Below are positions 26,588-37,097 of a stretch of DNA of 40,000 nucleotides, piece after piece. The DNA is from Pelagibacteraceae bacterium AG-390-O04 (lineage in GTDB: Bacteria > Pseudomonadota > Alphaproteobacteria > Pelagibacterales > Pelagibacteraceae): NCBI GenBank assembly GCA_003278065.1, contig QCHE01000006.1, positions 1 to 40,000 of the forward strand, written 5' to 3'. Both the position numbers and the translations under genes were made by a program. The notes beneath the pieces were generated by a model. It made no database searches and was not told where the DNA came from. It worked only from the letters and a program-made list of their open reading frames with translations. Position 1 is the stretch's first letter. Each line of letters begins with the position of its first letter.

Positions 26588-27682
26588 ATGAAAAATTATC
26601 TAAATTTTGAAACAGAAATCAAAAATATTGAGAATGAGTTAGAAAAATTAAAAGACCCTTATAATCAAGAGGGATTATCAGAAGTTGATACTAAAAAAAT
26701 TTCAGAGACTCAGCAAGAATTAGATAAAAAATTAAAAGATATTTATTCAAACCTTGATCATTGGCAAACAACAATGGTTGCCAGGCACGAGGATAGACCA
26801 AAATCAAAATTCTTTATAGATAATTTGTTTGATGACTTTGTTGCTCTAGCTGGTGATAGATATTATGGAGAAGATAAATCTGTAATAACTGGTTTTGCAA
26901 AATTTGATGGTCAATCAGTTTTAGTAATTGGTCAAGAGAAGGGAGAAGATTTAGATTCAAGAATTGAAAGAAATTTTGGAATGATGAGACCAGAAGGATA
27001 TAGGAAAACAATCCGATTAATGAAATTAGCTGATAAGTTTAATATTCCAATTATTTCATTCATTGATACTCCAGGGGCCTATCCTGGTGTTGGTGCCGAA
27101 GAAAGAGGTCAAGCAGAGGCTATAGCAAAGTCAATTGAATGTTGCATGGAATTAAAAGTTCCAACTTTATCAATTGTAATTGGTGAAGGAGGATCTGGAG
27201 GAGCAATCGCATTAGCTTCATCAAATAAAGTTTTGATGCTTGAAAATGCTATTTATTCTGTAATTTCACCAGAAGGGTGTGCAACAATTTTATGGAGAGA
27301 CCCAAAAAAAATGCTAGATGCAGCAAGCGCAATGAAATTGTCTGCAAAAGATCTTTTAGAATTAAATGTTATAGATGAAATAATTCAAGAACCATTAGGA
27401 GGAGCTCACAGAGATAAGAGTTTGATTTTAATTAATGTTAAGAAGTCAATTAGTCAGAATTTAAAAATTTTTAATGAAATGTCATCTGATGATATTTTAA
27501 ATCATAGAAAAAATAAATTTTTAAAAATTGGAAGAGGTAAAGGTTTTATTTCTAACCCAGAAAACTTAACGTCTTTAGAAGTGAAAAAAAATTATATTGG
27601 TCTATTTTTAGATAATAAAAAATATTTACTACTTTTTGGATTATTTATTTCTCTGATCTCTTTATTATTATTTATTTTATAA
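26588..27682 (+). CDS. accA: Acetyl-CoA carboxylase carboxyltransferase subunit alpha with C-terminal membrane segment
   Basis: 364 residues; the usual length is near 320. The catalytic part is standard: FETEIKNIENELEKL coiled start, ARHEDRPKSKFFID, GQEKGEDLDSRIERNFGM, FIDTPGAYPGVGAEERGQ, GEGGSGGAIALA and SVISPEGCATILW. It pairs with AccD (4797-5726). The family core ends near HRKNKFLKIGR; about 45 further residues follow, finishing in an uninterrupted hydrophobic stretch at 345-364 after KK. That looks like a tail anchor with no room for more protein after it. The tail is in frame and uninterrupted. The 3' end overlaps convergent secA by 6 bases. Confidence 0.92.
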   Translation: MKNYLNFETEIKNIENELEKLKDPYNQEGLSEVDTKKISETQQELDKKLKDIYSNLDHWQTTMVARHEDRPKSKFFIDNLFDDFVALAGDRYYGEDKSVITGFAKFDGQSVLVIGQEKGEDLDSRIERNFGMMRPEGYRKTIRLMKLADKFNIPIISFIDTPGAYPGVGAEERGQAEAIAKSIECCMELKVPTLSIVIGEGGSGGAIALASSNKVLMLENAIYSVISPEGCATILWRDPKKMLDAASAMKLSAKDLLELNVIDEIIQEPLGGAHRDKSLILINVKKSISQNLKIFNEMSSDDILNHRKNKFLKIGRGKGFISNPENLTSLEVKKNYIGLFLDNKKYLLLFGLFISLISLLLFIL

Positions 27683-30223
27683 AGAACCACAGCAATGCTT
27701 ATATTTTTTTCCTGATCCACAAAAACAAGGTTCATTTCTCCTCATTTTTCTACCCTTATACTTAGGATCAATTTCTTTGTTATTGAATTTTGTTTTGTTT
27801 TCTGTTTGTTGTTCAATTATTTTTAAATTCATTAAAATAGTAATATAATCTAATTTTAATTTTTCTAATAAATTTGAAAATAAATCAAACGCTTCTTTTT
27901 TATATTCAATTAAAGGATCTCTTTGTCCATAAGATCTAAGCCCAATCACTTGTCTCAGTTGTTCTAAATACTGAATATGGGATTTCCAATTCATATCTAT
28001 TGTTTGTAAAAGTATTCTTTTTTCTATTTCTTTTGATTGTTCATCATTTAAAATTTTTGTTCTTTCGTTTCTATTCTCATAAAATTTATCAGTAATTTTT
28101 TGTTTAAAATCAATATCTTTTTGTAAAACGAGCTCTTTAAATTGATTTTCATCTAAACTTTTACCCATAAGAGTTTTTAATTTCGTATCAAATTCGTTAT
28201 TATTAGGATTAGACACTTTATTGATTTTTAATTTTGTTAAATTATCAAGAATTTCATTTAAAAATCCTTCCGAATAATTAAATATTTCTTTACTATTCAT
28301 TGCATCATCTCTTTGAGAAAAAATAACATGTCGTTGGTCATTAAGTACATTATCGAATTTAATTAGAGTTTTTCTAATATCGAAATTTCTTGCCTCGACT
28401 TTTTGTTGGGCTCTCTCAAGGGCTTTGTTAATCCATGGATGATCTATACTTTCACCATCTTTTAATCCTAATTTTTGAAGAATATTATTCATAGATTCAG
28501 AACCAAAAATTCTCATTAAATCATCTTCAAGACTTACATAAAATATTGAATTTCCTTCGTCACCTTGTCTTCCAGATCTTCCCCTAGCTTGATTGTCAAC
28601 CCTTCTTGACTCCATTCTCTCAGTACCAATTACAAACAAACCACCTAAAGACTTGATTTTTTCTTTATCTTTTTTTAGTTGTTCATTTGGTGCGGATCCT
28701 TTTTTCCCACCTAATTGAATATCCACTCCTCGTCCTGAAATACTTGTTGTAATAATTACTGAGCCTTCTTTACCTGCATTAGCAATTATTTCGGCTTCAT
28801 TTTCATGGTTCTTGGCATTTAACACAACGTGCTTTATTTTTTCTTTTGAAAGTAGTTTAGAATAAATTTCAGACTTATTAATACTTGAAGTAAAAATTAG
28901 AAGAGGTTGACCAGCAGTGTGACATTCTTTTATCCGTTTAATAATGGCATGATTTTTTTCTACTTCTGTTCTAAAAATTTGATCATTATAGTCAACTCGT
29001 ATCATTGGCTTATTAGTTGGAATGACAACAACTGGTAAGTTATAAATTTCAAAAAATTCTTCCGCTTCGGTAGCTGCCGTTCCTGTACAGCCTGAAATTT
29101 TTCCATAAAGTTTAAAATAATTTTGATAAGTTATAGATGCTAAAGTTTGATTTTCTGCTTGTATTTTAATTTTTTCTTTTGCTTCCAAAGCTTGGTGAAG
29201 ACCATCACCAAATCTTCTACCTTCTAAAATTCTACCAGTTAACTCATCAATAATTTTTAAACTATTATCTTTAACGATATAATCTTTACCTTTTTCAAAT
29301 AAATGATTGGCCCTTAAAGCCTGATTAACGTGATGAACTAAAGCTAAATTTTCAGGATCATAAAAATTATTATTTTTTAAAATTTTTGCATTAGAAAAAA
29401 TATTTTCCACATTATTTATGCCATCATTTGTTAAAAGAATATTTTTATCTTTTTCATCAATTTCATAGTCATTTTTATCTAATTGTTTGATTAATTTATC
29501 AATAGCCAGATATTGATTTGTTTTGTCTTCAGCTGCACCAGATATAACCAGAGGAGTTCTTGCTTCATCAATGAGACAAGAATCTATTTCATCTACAATA
29601 GAATAATGATGACCTCTTTGTACTTTCTCAATTATAGAAAATTTCATATTGTCTCTTAAATAATCAAATCCCAATTCACTATTCGTTGCGTAAGTTATAT
29701 TACAGTTATAGTTTTTTTTTCTTTCCTCATCATTTTGATTGTTATTAATAAAACCAGATGACAATCCTAAAAAATTATATATTTGTCCCATTTCTTGAGA
29801 ATCCCTTTTTGCCAAGTAATCATTAACAGTCACAACGTGTACTCCTTTATCTTCAAGTGCATTTAAATACGCAGATAAAGCAATTGTTAAAGTTTTACCT
29901 TCACCAGTTCTCATCTCAGCAATTTTATTTTCATGAAGAACTATTCCACCAATTAATTGCACATCAAAGTGACGTTCATTTCTCGTTCGTTTTGAAGCTT
30001 CTCTTACAAGAGCAAAAGCCTCTGGTAAAATTGCATCTAAAGATTTACCATTTTTGATTTGCTCCTTAAATTCCATTGTTTTTTTAGGAAAGGCTTCATT
30101 TTTGAGATTGCTTAAATTTTCTTCTAGTAAATTTATTTTATCTACAATTTTAGAAATTCTGTCCAATTCTTTCTGATTGCCAGATTTGATAAATTTTGAA
30201 ATAAAACTTAAAGGGTTTAGCAT
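27677..30223 (-). CDS. secA: Preprotein translocase ATPase SecA
   Basis: 848 residues with all SecA parts: NBD1 Walker A in EMRTGEGKTLTIAL, VHVVTVNDYLAKRD, DEIDSCLIDEARTPL, the preprotein cross-linking region, TGTAATEAEEF, NBD2 with SRRVDNQARGRSGRQGD, the helical scaffold (QTIDMNWKSHIQYLEQLR), and a C-terminal SecB/zinc motif EPCFCGSGKKYKHCCG. It drives export through SecYEG. Divergent from argJ by 65 bases; in many alphaproteobacteria a peptidyl-prolyl isomerase gene sits there, but not here. Confidence 0.97.
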   Translation of the reverse strand: MLNPLSFISKFIKSGNQKELDRISKIVDKINLLEENLSNLKNEAFPKKTMEFKEQIKNGKSLDAILPEAFALVREASKRTRNERHFDVQLIGGIVLHENKIAEMRTGEGKTLTIALSAYLNALEDKGVHVVTVNDYLAKRDSQEMGQIYNFLGLSSGFINNNQNDEERKKNYNCNITYATNSELGFDYLRDNMKFSIIEKVQRGHHYSIVDEIDSCLIDEARTPLVISGAAEDKTNQYLAIDKLIKQLDKNDYEIDEKDKNILLTNDGINNVENIFSNAKILKNNNFYDPENLALVHHVNQALRANHLFEKGKDYIVKDNSLKIIDELTGRILEGRRFGDGLHQALEAKEKIKIQAENQTLASITYQNYFKLYGKISGCTGTAATEAEEFFEIYNLPVVVIPTNKPMIRVDYNDQIFRTEVEKNHAIIKRIKECHTAGQPLLIFTSSINKSEIYSKLLSKEKIKHVVLNAKNHENEAEIIANAGKEGSVIITTSISGRGVDIQLGGKKGSAPNEQLKKDKEKIKSLGGLFVIGTERMESRRVDNQARGRSGRQGDEGNSIFYVSLEDDLMRIFGSESMNNILQKLGLKDGESIDHPWINKALERAQQKVEARNFDIRKTLIKFDNVLNDQRHVIFSQRDDAMNSKEIFNYSEGFLNEILDNLTKLKINKVSNPNNNEFDTKLKTLMGKSLDENQFKELVLQKDIDFKQKITDKFYENRNERTKILNDEQSKEIEKRILLQTIDMNWKSHIQYLEQLRQVIGLRSYGQRDPLIEYKKEAFDLFSNLLEKLKLDYITILMNLKIIEQQTENKTKFNNKEIDPKYKGRKMRRNEPCFCGSGKKYKHCCGSL

Positions 30224-30288
30224 GCGTTTTTGATATACAAATTACTTATATCTTTTAATATAATTATTAAATAATTATTTTAAAGATT

Positions 30289-31590
30289 ATGGGAATTAAT
30301 ATAAACAATTTTTTATCATCAAAATCAAAAGATCGAAAAATGATACAATTTCAAGATCTTGACCATTTAGATGGTCTTTCAATATCAACTGTTAGCGCAA
30401 ATTTATATGGAAGTGATAGAGATGATTTAGTTATGTTTTATTTTAGAGATGGTGCAAATTTTGCATCAGTTTATACTCAGTCAAAAATTGTCTCTGAAAA
30501 CATAAAATGGAATCTAAATCAAAAATCAAAAAAAATTTTTTCATTACTTGTTAACACTAGAAATGCTAATGCCTTTACTGGTGAACAAGGATATAAGAGT
30601 ATGGAGGAAATCTCAGAAATTATTTCAAAACAATTAACTGAAAAACAAAAAGAGGATGATGAAACTCCAATAAAAATTAGACCAAATAATATTATTTTTG
30701 GATGCACAGGCACAATTGGGGAAAAGTTTCCTTCTGAAAAAATAAAAAAAAAAATTTCTGATTTAATTAAAAATATTAAATATACCCAAAATAAATATAT
30801 TTGGATGAAAGCAGCACTTGGAATAATGACAACAGATACACAACCCAAAATGGCTATGGAAGAATGTTTGATAGGCAAAACTCCAATTAAAATTTATGGA
30901 ATTGCGAAAGGCTCAGGAATGATACAGCCAAACATGGCTACTACTTTGGGTTATGTTTTTACAGATGCAGATATATCAAATGAAATATTAAAAAAATTAT
31001 TAAAAAAAAATATTGAAAACACTTTTAATGCAATTTCATGTGATGGAGATACAAGTACAAATGATATGGTTTCAATTTTTTCTACAAGCAAAGCAAAGCA
31101 CGTAAAAATAAATAATATATCTGATAAAAAATTAAAATATTTTGAAGAATCTTTAAATAAAGTTTTACTTAATTTGGCAAAAAGAGTTGTGGCAGATGGA
31201 GAGGGTGCTTCAAAGTTTATAACTATTAATATTTTAAAATCTAAATCAGAAAATGATGCAAAAAAAATTGCTTTTTCGATTGCAAATTCACCTTTAGTTA
31301 AAACTGCTATTTCAGGAGAAGATCCCAACTGGGGAAGAATAATTATGGCAATAGGTAAATCAGAGGGAGAAATTAATTTAAGTAAGTTATCAATTAAATT
31401 TGGTAATTTAATTATTGTTCACAAAGGGAAATTCTATAATCAATTTAATGAAGATGAGACAAAAGAATATATGAGAAACTCACATATCGAAATTAATGTT
31501 GATGTTGCAAGTGGAAATAAAAATTTTACTGCTTTCACAATGGATTTAACAAAAAAATATATTGATATAAACTCAGATTATAGAAGTTAA
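30289..31590 (+). CDS. argJ: Glutamate N-acetyltransferase / ornithine acetyltransferase
   Basis: 433 residues. The self-cleavage and catalytic threonine is Thr218 in GSGMIQPNMATT; CDGDTSTNDM, GEDPNWGRI and VADGEGASKF match the family. ArgJ moves the acetyl group from acetylornithine to glutamate, making the arginine cycle economical; it may also use acetyl-CoA. It cooperates with argD and argF at 17206-19315. The precursor should cleave before Thr218 into alpha and beta chains. A short hairpin follows its stop. Confidence 0.94.
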   Translation: MGININNFLSSKSKDRKMIQFQDLDHLDGLSISTVSANLYGSDRDDLVMFYFRDGANFASVYTQSKIVSENIKWNLNQKSKKIFSLLVNTRNANAFTGEQGYKSMEEISEIISKQLTEKQKEDDETPIKIRPNNIIFGCTGTIGEKFPSEKIKKKISDLIKNIKYTQNKYIWMKAALGIMTTDTQPKMAMEECLIGKTPIKIYGIAKGSGMIQPNMATTLGYVFTDADISNEILKKLLKKNIENTFNAISCDGDTSTNDMVSIFSTSKAKHVKINNISDKKLKYFEESLNKVLLNLAKRVVADGEGASKFITINILKSKSENDAKKIAFSIANSPLVKTAISGEDPNWGRIIMAIGKSEGEINLSKLSIKFGNLIIVHKGKFYNQFNEDETKEYMRNSHIEINVDVASGNKNFTAFTMDLTKKYIDINSDYRS

Positions 31591-31614
31591 TGATATTGAT
31601 TTTTGAAATATCAT
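31590..31614. other. Inverted repeat between argJ and the DUF1178 gene
   Basis: ATGATATT and AATATCAT are perfect 8-base arms around a 9-base loop, beginning at the last base of the argJ stop. There is no T-run after it, so it does not look like a standard intrinsic terminator. It might stabilise the argJ mRNA end or be chance. Confidence 0.3.
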
Positions 31615-31629
31615 GCTTAAATAAATTAT

Positions 31630-32057
31630 ATGATTAAATACAACTTAAAATGTAAAAACTGTAAATTAACTTTTGATAGTTGGTTTGCAGCATCTAAAGA
31701 GTTTGAAAAATTGAAAAAAAAAATCTGTTAAATTGTCATAGTTGTGGATCACTAAGGATAGAAAAAAATCTAATGGCACCAAAATTAATAAAAAAAAATT
31801 CTCATGGTAAAACCGAAAAAATATCTGAAAAATATAAATTTATACAAAAAAAAGTAAAAGAGTATAAAAAGTTTATCAAAAATAATTTTGAATATGTGGG
31901 AGAAAATTTTGCCTATGAGGCTAGATCAATTCATTATGATAGTAAAAAAAATAAAAAAAATATTTATGGAACAGCTTCGAAAGAAGATTTAAAAGAACTT
32001 AAAGAAGAAGGGATTGATACACAAACAATTCCTTGGATAGAAGATAAGAATAATTAA
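31630..32057 (+). CDS. DUF1178 family protein, interrupted by a one-base frameshift
   Basis: The reading from ATG 31630 gives MIKYNLKCKNCKLTFDSWF, the start of the DUF1178 family, but stops at 31729. Adding one A to the A10 run at 31714-31723 restores a 142-residue protein with LKKKNLLNCHSCGSLRIEKN, MAPKLIKK and a C-terminal EGIDTQTIPW. The four cysteines (CKNC and CHSC) look like a small metal site. The function of the family is unknown. It lies between argJ and convergent ubiG (4-base overlap). Most likely the real gene is intact and the base was lost in sequencing. Confidence 0.8.
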
Positions 32058-32782
32058 TTTTTAATAAACTTAGCAATATAATTAATTGATTTATCTGAAC
32101 TAAGACTCCAGTTGTCTGTTATTATATTGAATTTGACACCATCTAATTTATCTAGTTTAAGATTATTTTTACTTAAGATATCAATTAATTCTTCAGGCTT
32201 AACAAATTTTTCCCAATCGTGAGTTCCTATTGGAAGCCATCTTAGTATATATTCTGCTCCAACTATAGCAAAAACATACGATTTAAGTGTTTTGTTTAGT
32301 GTCGCAACAAACATAATTCCATTTTTTTTTAATAGTTTAGTACATGAATTTAAAAATATAGGTACATTTTCAACGTGTTCAATTATTTCCATATTTAGAA
32401 TTACATCATATTTTAAATTAGTTTTTAATTTTTCAGGGGATGAGCAAATATATTTTATTTTTAAATTATTTTTCCTTGCATGAACTTTAGCAATATTTAT
32501 ATTTTTACTTGATGCATCTATTCCCGTAACATCAGCACCCATTCTACACATTGGTTCTGATAATAAGCCCCCACCACATCCAATATCTAATATTTTTACA
32601 TTTTCTAGAGGTTTTTTTCCTTTTTTAAGTCTTAAAGTTTTGACTATATTATTTTTGATATATTCAATTCTAATTGGATTAAATTTGTGTAATGGTTTAA
32701 ATTTTCCTACAGGATCCCACCAATCCTCTGCCATTTTTGAAAATTTTTCTATTTCTTCTTTATTAATTGTGCTATTTTTCAT
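32054..32782 (-). CDS. ubiG: Ubiquinone biosynthesis O-methyltransferase
   Basis: 242 residues, SAM-dependent class I methyltransferase: the typical UbiG N-terminus KFSKMAEDWWDPVGKFKPLHKFNP, SAM motif I VKILDIGCGGGLLSEPM, GIDAS, and ILNMEIIEHVEN. It carries out both O-methylations in ubiquinone synthesis. The WLPIGTHDWEKF segment near residue 185 is also typical. Divergent from lysC by 69 bases; the ubiG/lysC neighbourhood is common in alphaproteobacteria. Confidence 0.94.
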   Translation of the reverse strand: MKNSTINKEEIEKFSKMAEDWWDPVGKFKPLHKFNPIRIEYIKNNIVKTLRLKKGKKPLENVKILDIGCGGGLLSEPMCRMGADVTGIDASSKNINIAKVHARKNNLKIKYICSSPEKLKTNLKYDVILNMEIIEHVENVPIFLNSCTKLLKKNGIMFVATLNKTLKSYVFAIVGAEYILRWLPIGTHDWEKFVKPEELIDILSKNNLKLDKLDGVKFNIITDNWSLSSDKSINYIAKFIKN

Positions 32783-32851
32783 TAGTAATTTGACATTATA
32801 ATCAAGATGTATTTTATCAATATATTTTTTATTTTAAGATAAGTATTTATC

Positions 32852-34066
32852 ATGAAAATTGTAGTATTAAAATTTGGCGGCACATCAGTAGGATCAATAG
32901 GGAAAATCAAAAAAGTAGCTGATATTATAAATGAACATAAAAAAAAAAATTACAAAGTAATTGTTGTTTCATCAGCTATGAGTGGTGTTACTAATGAATT
33001 AGTTAAAAAATCTCAAGAAATTAGTGAAAATTTTTCAGACGAAGAATACGACGCGCTCGTTTCATCAGGAGAACAAATTGCTTGTTCTCTAATTGCAGGA
33101 AGTCTTGTTCATAAAGGTTTAAAAGCCAGATCATGGTTAGCATGGCAAATACCAATTTTTACTAAAGGCCTGCATAAGAATTCAAGAATTGTTAAAATTA
33201 ATAAAAATAAGATTCTTCATTATTTAAAAGAGGGCGGAATACCAATTATAACTGGTTTTCAGGGAATAAATAATAGTCATAGAGTAACAACTATTGGAAG
33301 AGGTGGATCTGATGCTACTGCTATTTTATTAGCTAAATTTTTTAAAGCTGAAAGATGTATAATTTATACTGATGTTGAAGGTGTTTATACAACTGACCCC
33401 AACAAATTGAAAAAAGCAAAAAAAATAAAAACCATTTCTTATGAAGAAATGTTAGAAATGGCATCACTTGGAGCTAAGGTAATGCAGCCAGTTTCAATTC
33501 AAGATGCAAGATTAAATAGAATCGATATTGAAGTAAAATCTTCTTTTGTTAATAAATCTGGAACATTGATTACAAAAAGATCAAATATTATTAACAATAA
33601 AATTATTACTGGTATTTCATCAACACATAATGATTCCAAAGTCACACTGATCGGTGTTAAAGATAAGCCTGGAGTTGCAGCATCTATCTTCAAACCATTA
33701 TCAAAAAATTCTATAAATGTTGATATGGTAGTTCAAAATATTTCTGCAAATGGTAAGGAGACAGATTTAACTTTTACTATCAAAAAAGATGATTTGTTTA
33801 AAACAAAAAAAATAATTAGAGAAAATAAAAATATTGAATATAGAAAATTACTTTTCACAAAGGGAGTTTCAAAAATTTCTATAATTGGGGTAGGAATGGT
33901 CACAACTCCAGGTGTAACTTTTAGAATGTTTCAAGCTTTGGCAAAAAAAAAAATAAATATTCAAGTAATTTCAACTTCTGAAATTAAAATTTCAGTATTA
34001 ATTGATAAATTTGATACAAAAAAAGCTTTAGCAGTTTTGCATAAAGAGTTTAGATTAGATAAATAA
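32852..34066 (+). CDS. lysC: Aspartate kinase
   Basis: 404 residues. Catalytic domain: KFGGTSVG at residues 7-14, [37 protein letters not shown] and [12 protein letters not shown]. Two ACT domains follow (about 265-400; [17 protein letters not shown] and [19 protein letters not shown]). First step to lysine, threonine and methionine; ACT domains predict feedback control. It leads a closely packed block with ispG, prfA, prmC and DUF4167 (gaps of 0-10 bases). Confidence 0.95.
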   Translation: MKIVVLKFGGTSVGSIGKIKKVADIINEHKKKNYKVIVVSSAMSGVTNELVKKSQEISENFSDEEYDALVSSGEQIACSLIAGSLVHKGLKARSWLAWQIPIFTKGLHKNSRIVKINKNKILHYLKEGGIPIITGFQGINNSHRVTTIGRGGSDATAILLAKFFKAERCIIYTDVEGVYTTDPNKLKKAKKIKTISYEEMLEMASLGAKVMQPVSIQDARLNRIDIEVKSSFVNKSGTLITKRSNIINNKIITGISSTHNDSKVTLIGVKDKPGVAASIFKPLSKNSINVDMVVQNISANGKETDLTFTIKKDDLFKTKKIIRENKNIEYRKLLFTKGVSKISIIGVGMVTTPGVTFRMFQALAKKKINIQVISTSEIKISVLIDKFDTKKALAVLHKEFRLDK

Positions 34067-34070
34067 AGAA

Positions 34071-35168
34071 ATGAGCATAAGGCCTTTTAGAGATATTAAG
34101 AGAAAAAAAACAAAAGTAATTAGTGTAGGTAAAATTAAAATTGGAGGAGACAATCCAATTTCAGTTCAATCTATGACAAATACTTTAACTACAGACGTAA
34201 AAGCAACAATAAAACAAATTCACGAAATCCAAAATGAAGGTGCTGATTTAGTAAGGGTTTCTTGTCCAGATGAATCTTCATCAAAAGCCTTGAAAGAAAT
34301 TGTTAAACATATTGATATTCCCTTAATCGCAGATATTCATTTTCATTTCAAAAGAGCCATTGAAGCGGCAGAGAATGGAGCAAGTTGTCTGAGAATTAAT
34401 CCAGGAAATATTGGGGATAAAAAAAAAATTAATGATGTTTTAAAAGCTGCAAAAAATAATGATTGTTCAATAAGAATAGGAGTTAACGCAGGCTCACTCG
34501 AAAAAGATATACTTGAAAAATATAAAGAACCTTGTCCCGAAGCATTAGTTGAAAGTGCTTTAAGAAATATAAAAATACTAGAAGATCAAGATTTTTTTAA
34601 TTTTAAGATAAGTGTAAAGTCATCAGATGTTTTTTTATCGATAAAAGCTTATCAGCAGCTTTCAAGAGTTACTGACTATCCTCTTCATCTAGGAATTACT
34701 GAGGCTGGAAGTTTTATATCAGGTAGCATCAAATCCTCTATTGGAATTGGCACCCTACTTCTTGATGGAATTGGTGATACAATTAGAATTTCTTTATCAG
34801 ATGATCCCGTGAAAGAGGTCAAGGTAGGGAATGAAATATTAAAATCTTTAAATTTGAAAAATAGAGGTGTCAAAATCATCTCATGCCCATCATGTGCAAG
34901 ACAAGGTTTTGAAGTAATTAAAACAGTTAAAATCTTAGAGGAAAAGCTTTCACATATTAAAATTCCTATTACGTTATCTATAATAGGTTGTGTTGTAAAT
35001 GGGCCCGGAGAGGCAGCTATGACTGATGTAGGAATTACTGGAGGAGGCAAAGGAAATAATATGCTTTATTTGTCTGGTATTCAGTCGGAAAAAGTAATCA
35101 CTGATGAGATAATAAATAGAGTTATTTACGAAGTTGAAAAAAAAGCTAATGAGCTTGAAAAAAATTAA
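34071..35168 (+). CDS. ispG: 4-hydroxy-3-methylbut-2-enyl diphosphate synthase
   Basis: 365 residues. [28 protein letters not shown] and NPGNIGD are characteristic. The [4Fe-4S] ligands are Cys272 and Cys275 ([10 protein letters not shown]) and Cys307 ([10 protein letters not shown]). It makes HMBPP in the MEP isoprenoid route using reduced flavodoxin or ferredoxin. It sits between lysC and prfA, where many alphaproteobacteria have ptsP. The prfA ATG follows its stop with no gap. Confidence 0.95.
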   Translation: MSIRPFRDIKRKKTKVISVGKIKIGGDNPISVQSMTNTLTTDVKATIKQIHEIQNEGADLVRVSCPDESSSKALKEIVKHIDIPLIADIHFHFKRAIEAAENGASCLRINPGNIGDKKKINDVLKAAKNNDCSIRIGVNAGSLEKDILEKYKEPCPEALVESALRNIKILEDQDFFNFKISVKSSDVFLSIKAYQQLSRVTDYPLHLGITEAGSFISGSIKSSIGIGTLLLDGIGDTIRISLSDDPVKEVKVGNEILKSLNLKNRGVKIISCPSCARQGFEVIKTVKILEEKLSHIKIPITLSIIGCVVNGPGEAAMTDVGITGGGKGNNMLYLSGIQSEKVITDEIINRVIYEVEKKANELEKN

Positions 35169-36242
35169 ATGATTCCACAAAAAACAATTGAAGAATTAAT
35201 TAGTAAACATGCATCTTTAGAGAAAGATCTTTCTTCCGGAGATATAGATAAAAAATTATATGCTGAAAAGTCAAAAGAGTATTCCGATTTAAATGATATA
35301 ATTGAAAATGCTAAAAAATATTTATCATTTGAGTCAGATAAATTTGAGTTAAATAAAATTTTAAATGAAAAAAACTCTGATAATGAGTTAAAAAAAATGG
35401 CTGAAAACGAATTAAATGATTTGAAACTAGAATATGAAAAAAATGAAAAAAAATTAAAGCTATTTCTTCTACCAAAAGATGAAGCGGATAAAAAAAATGC
35501 AATTATTGAAATACGAGCTGGAACAGGAGGCTTGGAAGCCAGTTTATTTGCATCTGATCTTTTTAAGATGTATGAAAAAATAAGTCATAAAAAAAAATGG
35601 AATGTTGAATTAATCTCTATATCAAGAAGTGAGGCCGGAGGACTAAAAGAAGTTATTGCCTCCATCAAAGGCAACAATATTTATTCAACATTAAAATATG
35701 AAAGTGGTGTTCATAGAGTTCAAAGAGTTCCTGACACCGAAACTCAAGGAAGAGTTCATACTTCAGCAGCAACAGTTGCAGTATTACCTGAAGCAGAAGA
35801 AGTGGATGTTAAGATTAATGAGTCAGATTTAAGAATTGATGTATTTAGAGCAGGAGGCCCAGGAGGTCAATCAGTAAATACAACTGACAGTGCAGTTAGA
35901 ATTACTCATATACCCACAGGTCTAACAGTTTCTCAGCAAGATGAAAAATCTCAACATAAAAATAAAGCGAAAGGAATGAAAATTTTAAGAGCAAGGCTTT
36001 ATGAATTTGAACGATCAAGAATAGATAAAGAGAGATCTCAAGATAGAAAAAACAAAATTGGAAGTGGTGATAGATCAGAGAGAATTAGAACATATAATTT
36101 TCCACAAGGGAGAGTAACTGATCATCGAATAAACTTAACTCTTCACAAGCTTGAAGAGTTTTTAGAAGGTGAGGCATTTGATGAAATGATAGAATCATTA
36201 ACTTTGCAGGCACAGGAGGAGAGTCTTAACAGTTTAAATTAA
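35169..36242 (+). CDS. prfA: Peptide chain release factor 1
   Basis: 357 residues. RF1 rather than RF2 by the codon-recognition tripeptide region ([20 protein letters not shown]; PxT type). The peptidyl hydrolysis loop GGPGGQSVN is intact, with the Gln that prmC methylates. It reads UAA and UAG stops. prmC follows after 2 bases, the common modifier-substrate pair. Confidence 0.96.
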   Translation: MIPQKTIEELISKHASLEKDLSSGDIDKKLYAEKSKEYSDLNDIIENAKKYLSFESDKFELNKILNEKNSDNELKKMAENELNDLKLEYEKNEKKLKLFLLPKDEADKKNAIIEIRAGTGGLEASLFASDLFKMYEKISHKKKWNVELISISRSEAGGLKEVIASIKGNNIYSTLKYESGVHRVQRVPDTETQGRVHTSAATVAVLPEAEEVDVKINESDLRIDVFRAGGPGGQSVNTTDSAVRITHIPTGLTVSQQDEKSQHKNKAKGMKILRARLYEFERSRIDKERSQDRKNKIGSGDRSERIRTYNFPQGRVTDHRINLTLHKLEEFLEGEAFDEMIESLTLQAQEESLNSLN

Positions 36243-36244
36243 TT

Positions 36245-37087
36245 ATGGATATTAGAACAGCGATAAAAGATGCTTTTCATAATTTAATAATCAATAAAAT
36301 AAAAACACCTTTACTTGATTGTGAGTTGTTAATTTCAAAAGCTATTAAAAAAAATAGAGAATATGTAATTTTAAATTTAGATAAAGAAATTAAAAAGAAT
36401 GAATATTCTTATTTTCAAGAATTAATTAATCAGCGCTCAAAGGGTAAACCAATAGCCTATTTAACTGGTAAAAAATACTTTTGGAAAAATGAATTCAATG
36501 TTAGTAAAGATGTTTTGATTCCAAGACCTGATACAGAGTTGATAATTGAACAAGTACTAAATAATTATAAATATAAGAATAAGATTAATTTCTTAGAAAT
36601 TGGTGTTGGCTCAGGGTGTATTATGCTTTCAATTCTTAAAGAACGAAAAGATTTTTACGCAAAAGGAATTGATATTTGTCATCATTCTTTAAAAATATGT
36701 AAAATTAATGCCCATAAACTTGGTGTAAGTAATAGAATAAAATTATTTAAATCAGATATTGACAATTTTGATAAGGGCAAATATGATTTAATTATATCTA
36801 ATCCTCCTTATATCAAAAAATTAGATCTTAGATATTTGGATAAAGATGTTATAAATTTTGAGCCGAAAGCAGCTCTAGATGGTGGATTAGACGGAATGTC
36901 AGAAATCAGAAAAGTTGTTAACAAGTCCTCTGAACTGATAAAAAGAAATGGAAAATTAGTTTTAGAAATTGCTTTCAACCAAAGAGAAATGGTTAGACAA
37001 TTATTATTAAAGAAAGGCTTTTATATTAATAAGGTAATCAAGGATCTTGCAAAAAAAGATCGTTGTATAGTAAGCACAAAGAAATAA
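36245..37087 (+). CDS. prmC: Peptide chain release factor N5-glutamine methyltransferase
   Basis: 280 residues with a HemK-type helical N-terminus, PIAYLTGKKYFWKNEF, VLIPRPDTE, the SAM motif FLEIGVGSGCIMLSIL and catalytic NPPY at 186-189. It methylates the Gln of the GGQ motif in RF1 (and RF2), improving termination. It sits directly after prfA, its substrate gene. Confidence 0.95.
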   Translation: MDIRTAIKDAFHNLIINKIKTPLLDCELLISKAIKKNREYVILNLDKEIKKNEYSYFQELINQRSKGKPIAYLTGKKYFWKNEFNVSKDVLIPRPDTELIIEQVLNNYKYKNKINFLEIGVGSGCIMLSILKERKDFYAKGIDICHHSLKICKINAHKLGVSNRIKLFKSDIDNFDKGKYDLIISNPPYIKKLDLRYLDKDVINFEPKAALDGGLDGMSEIRKVVNKSSELIKRNGKLVLEIAFNQREMVRQLLLKKGFYINKVIKDLAKKDRCIVSTKK

Positions 37088-37097
37088 TAAAAAAATT

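Noticed and set aside
30519-31328. Two long minus-strand open frames opposite argJ (119 and 125 codons)
   Set aside because: They lie fully inside the well-supported argJ gene and show no family motif; they are shadow frames.
34685-35180. Minus-strand open frames opposite ispG (121 and 68 codons)
   Set aside because: The ispG frame has all iron-sulfur cysteines and motifs; the opposite frames have none.
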